Source: an uncultured Clostridiaceae bacterium (GTDB taxonomy: Bacteria > Bacillota > Clostridia > TANB77 > CAG-508). Taken from it: 46,059 nucleotides of DNA. This document shows, one piece after another, positions 46,011 through 46,059 of the stretch. Position 1 is the first letter of the stretch; each line of letters begins with the position of its first letter. Location of the stretch: positions 1 through 46,059 of the forward strand of contig CAMVIX010000006.1 of NCBI GenBank assembly GCA_947167695.1, written 5' to 3'. A program made the translations under genes and the position numbers. The notes beneath the pieces are model-generated. The model was not told the origin of the DNA, did not search any database, and worked only from the letters and a program-made list of their open reading frames with translations.

Positions 46011-46059
46011 TTGTGGTGGGCAGGGATGGATTCGCCAAAGGCCGCCGCCCTAAAAACGG

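Overview
This window is AT-rich, and its gene content is that of a spore-forming member of the Clostridia: spoIID-spoIIQ after the tail of a sporulation-type sigma factor, a T-box before pheST, an ftsEX-PcsB-CtpA cluster, AddA, ThyX and a split transketolase. I cannot name a genus. It looks like a chromosomal segment of an uncultured, gut-type Firmicute. Most transcription units carry textbook sigma-A promoters with 17-bp spacers.

Layout: sigma factor tail, spoIID, spoIIQ (1-2139); two leucine-rich-repeat-variant proteins and a helical-bundle protein on the minus strand (2161-3865); addA (3944-7425); a small membrane protein, then groES-groEL behind a CIRCE-like operator (7681-10306); a Lon-family protease and the tsaE-tsaB-rimI operon on the minus strand (10779-14836); a canonical tRNA-Gly(UCC) (14980); accessory genes and a probable type I toxin-antitoxin locus (15267-16870); rdgB, thyX, a flippase-like membrane protein and split transketolase (17375-22504); ftsE-ftsX, two PcsB-like M23 proteins and ctpA (22693-27997); small membrane proteins (28155-29506); dnaE (29615-33079); a Rieske/FAD oxidoreductase; an Rpn-type nuclease; topB; a small P-loop kinase-like protein; T-box-pheS-pheT; sua5; a second, unusual tRNA-Gly; ispH and an SDR oxidoreductase.

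The main result is a probable quadruplet genetic code element. Seven core genes (spoIID, addA, tsaE, the transketolase N-subunit, the FAD/Rieske oxidoreductase, topB, sua5) are interrupted nine times, always in the same way. The upstream frame meets an in-frame CGG, and the conserved protein resumes in the +1 frame if the C is passed over and the next three bases, GGN, are read as glycine. Two sites in addA restore its N-terminus and Walker A motif exactly, and two in sua5 join three ORFs. By eye I found no other in-frame CGG in about 11,700 codons of core genes. The tRNA-Gly at 44113-44186 has anticodon UCC followed by G37 instead of the usual A37, so its loop presents 5'-UCCG-3', the exact complement of the quadruplet 5'-CGGA-3'. 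I infer that this tRNA reads CGGN as one glycine, which lets C insertions before glycine codons persist in essential genes. Five in-frame CGG codons in four accessory genes appear to be ordinary arginine, and this must be explained.

The window is also rich in small palindromic elements: a 144-bp family in three copies, a 218-bp element with perfect 24-bp ends between the pheST T-box and pheS, one between the two transketolase genes, GGGACAG-core inverted repeats at many gene ends, and 'gtgaatagt' repeats behind both tRNA-Gly genes.
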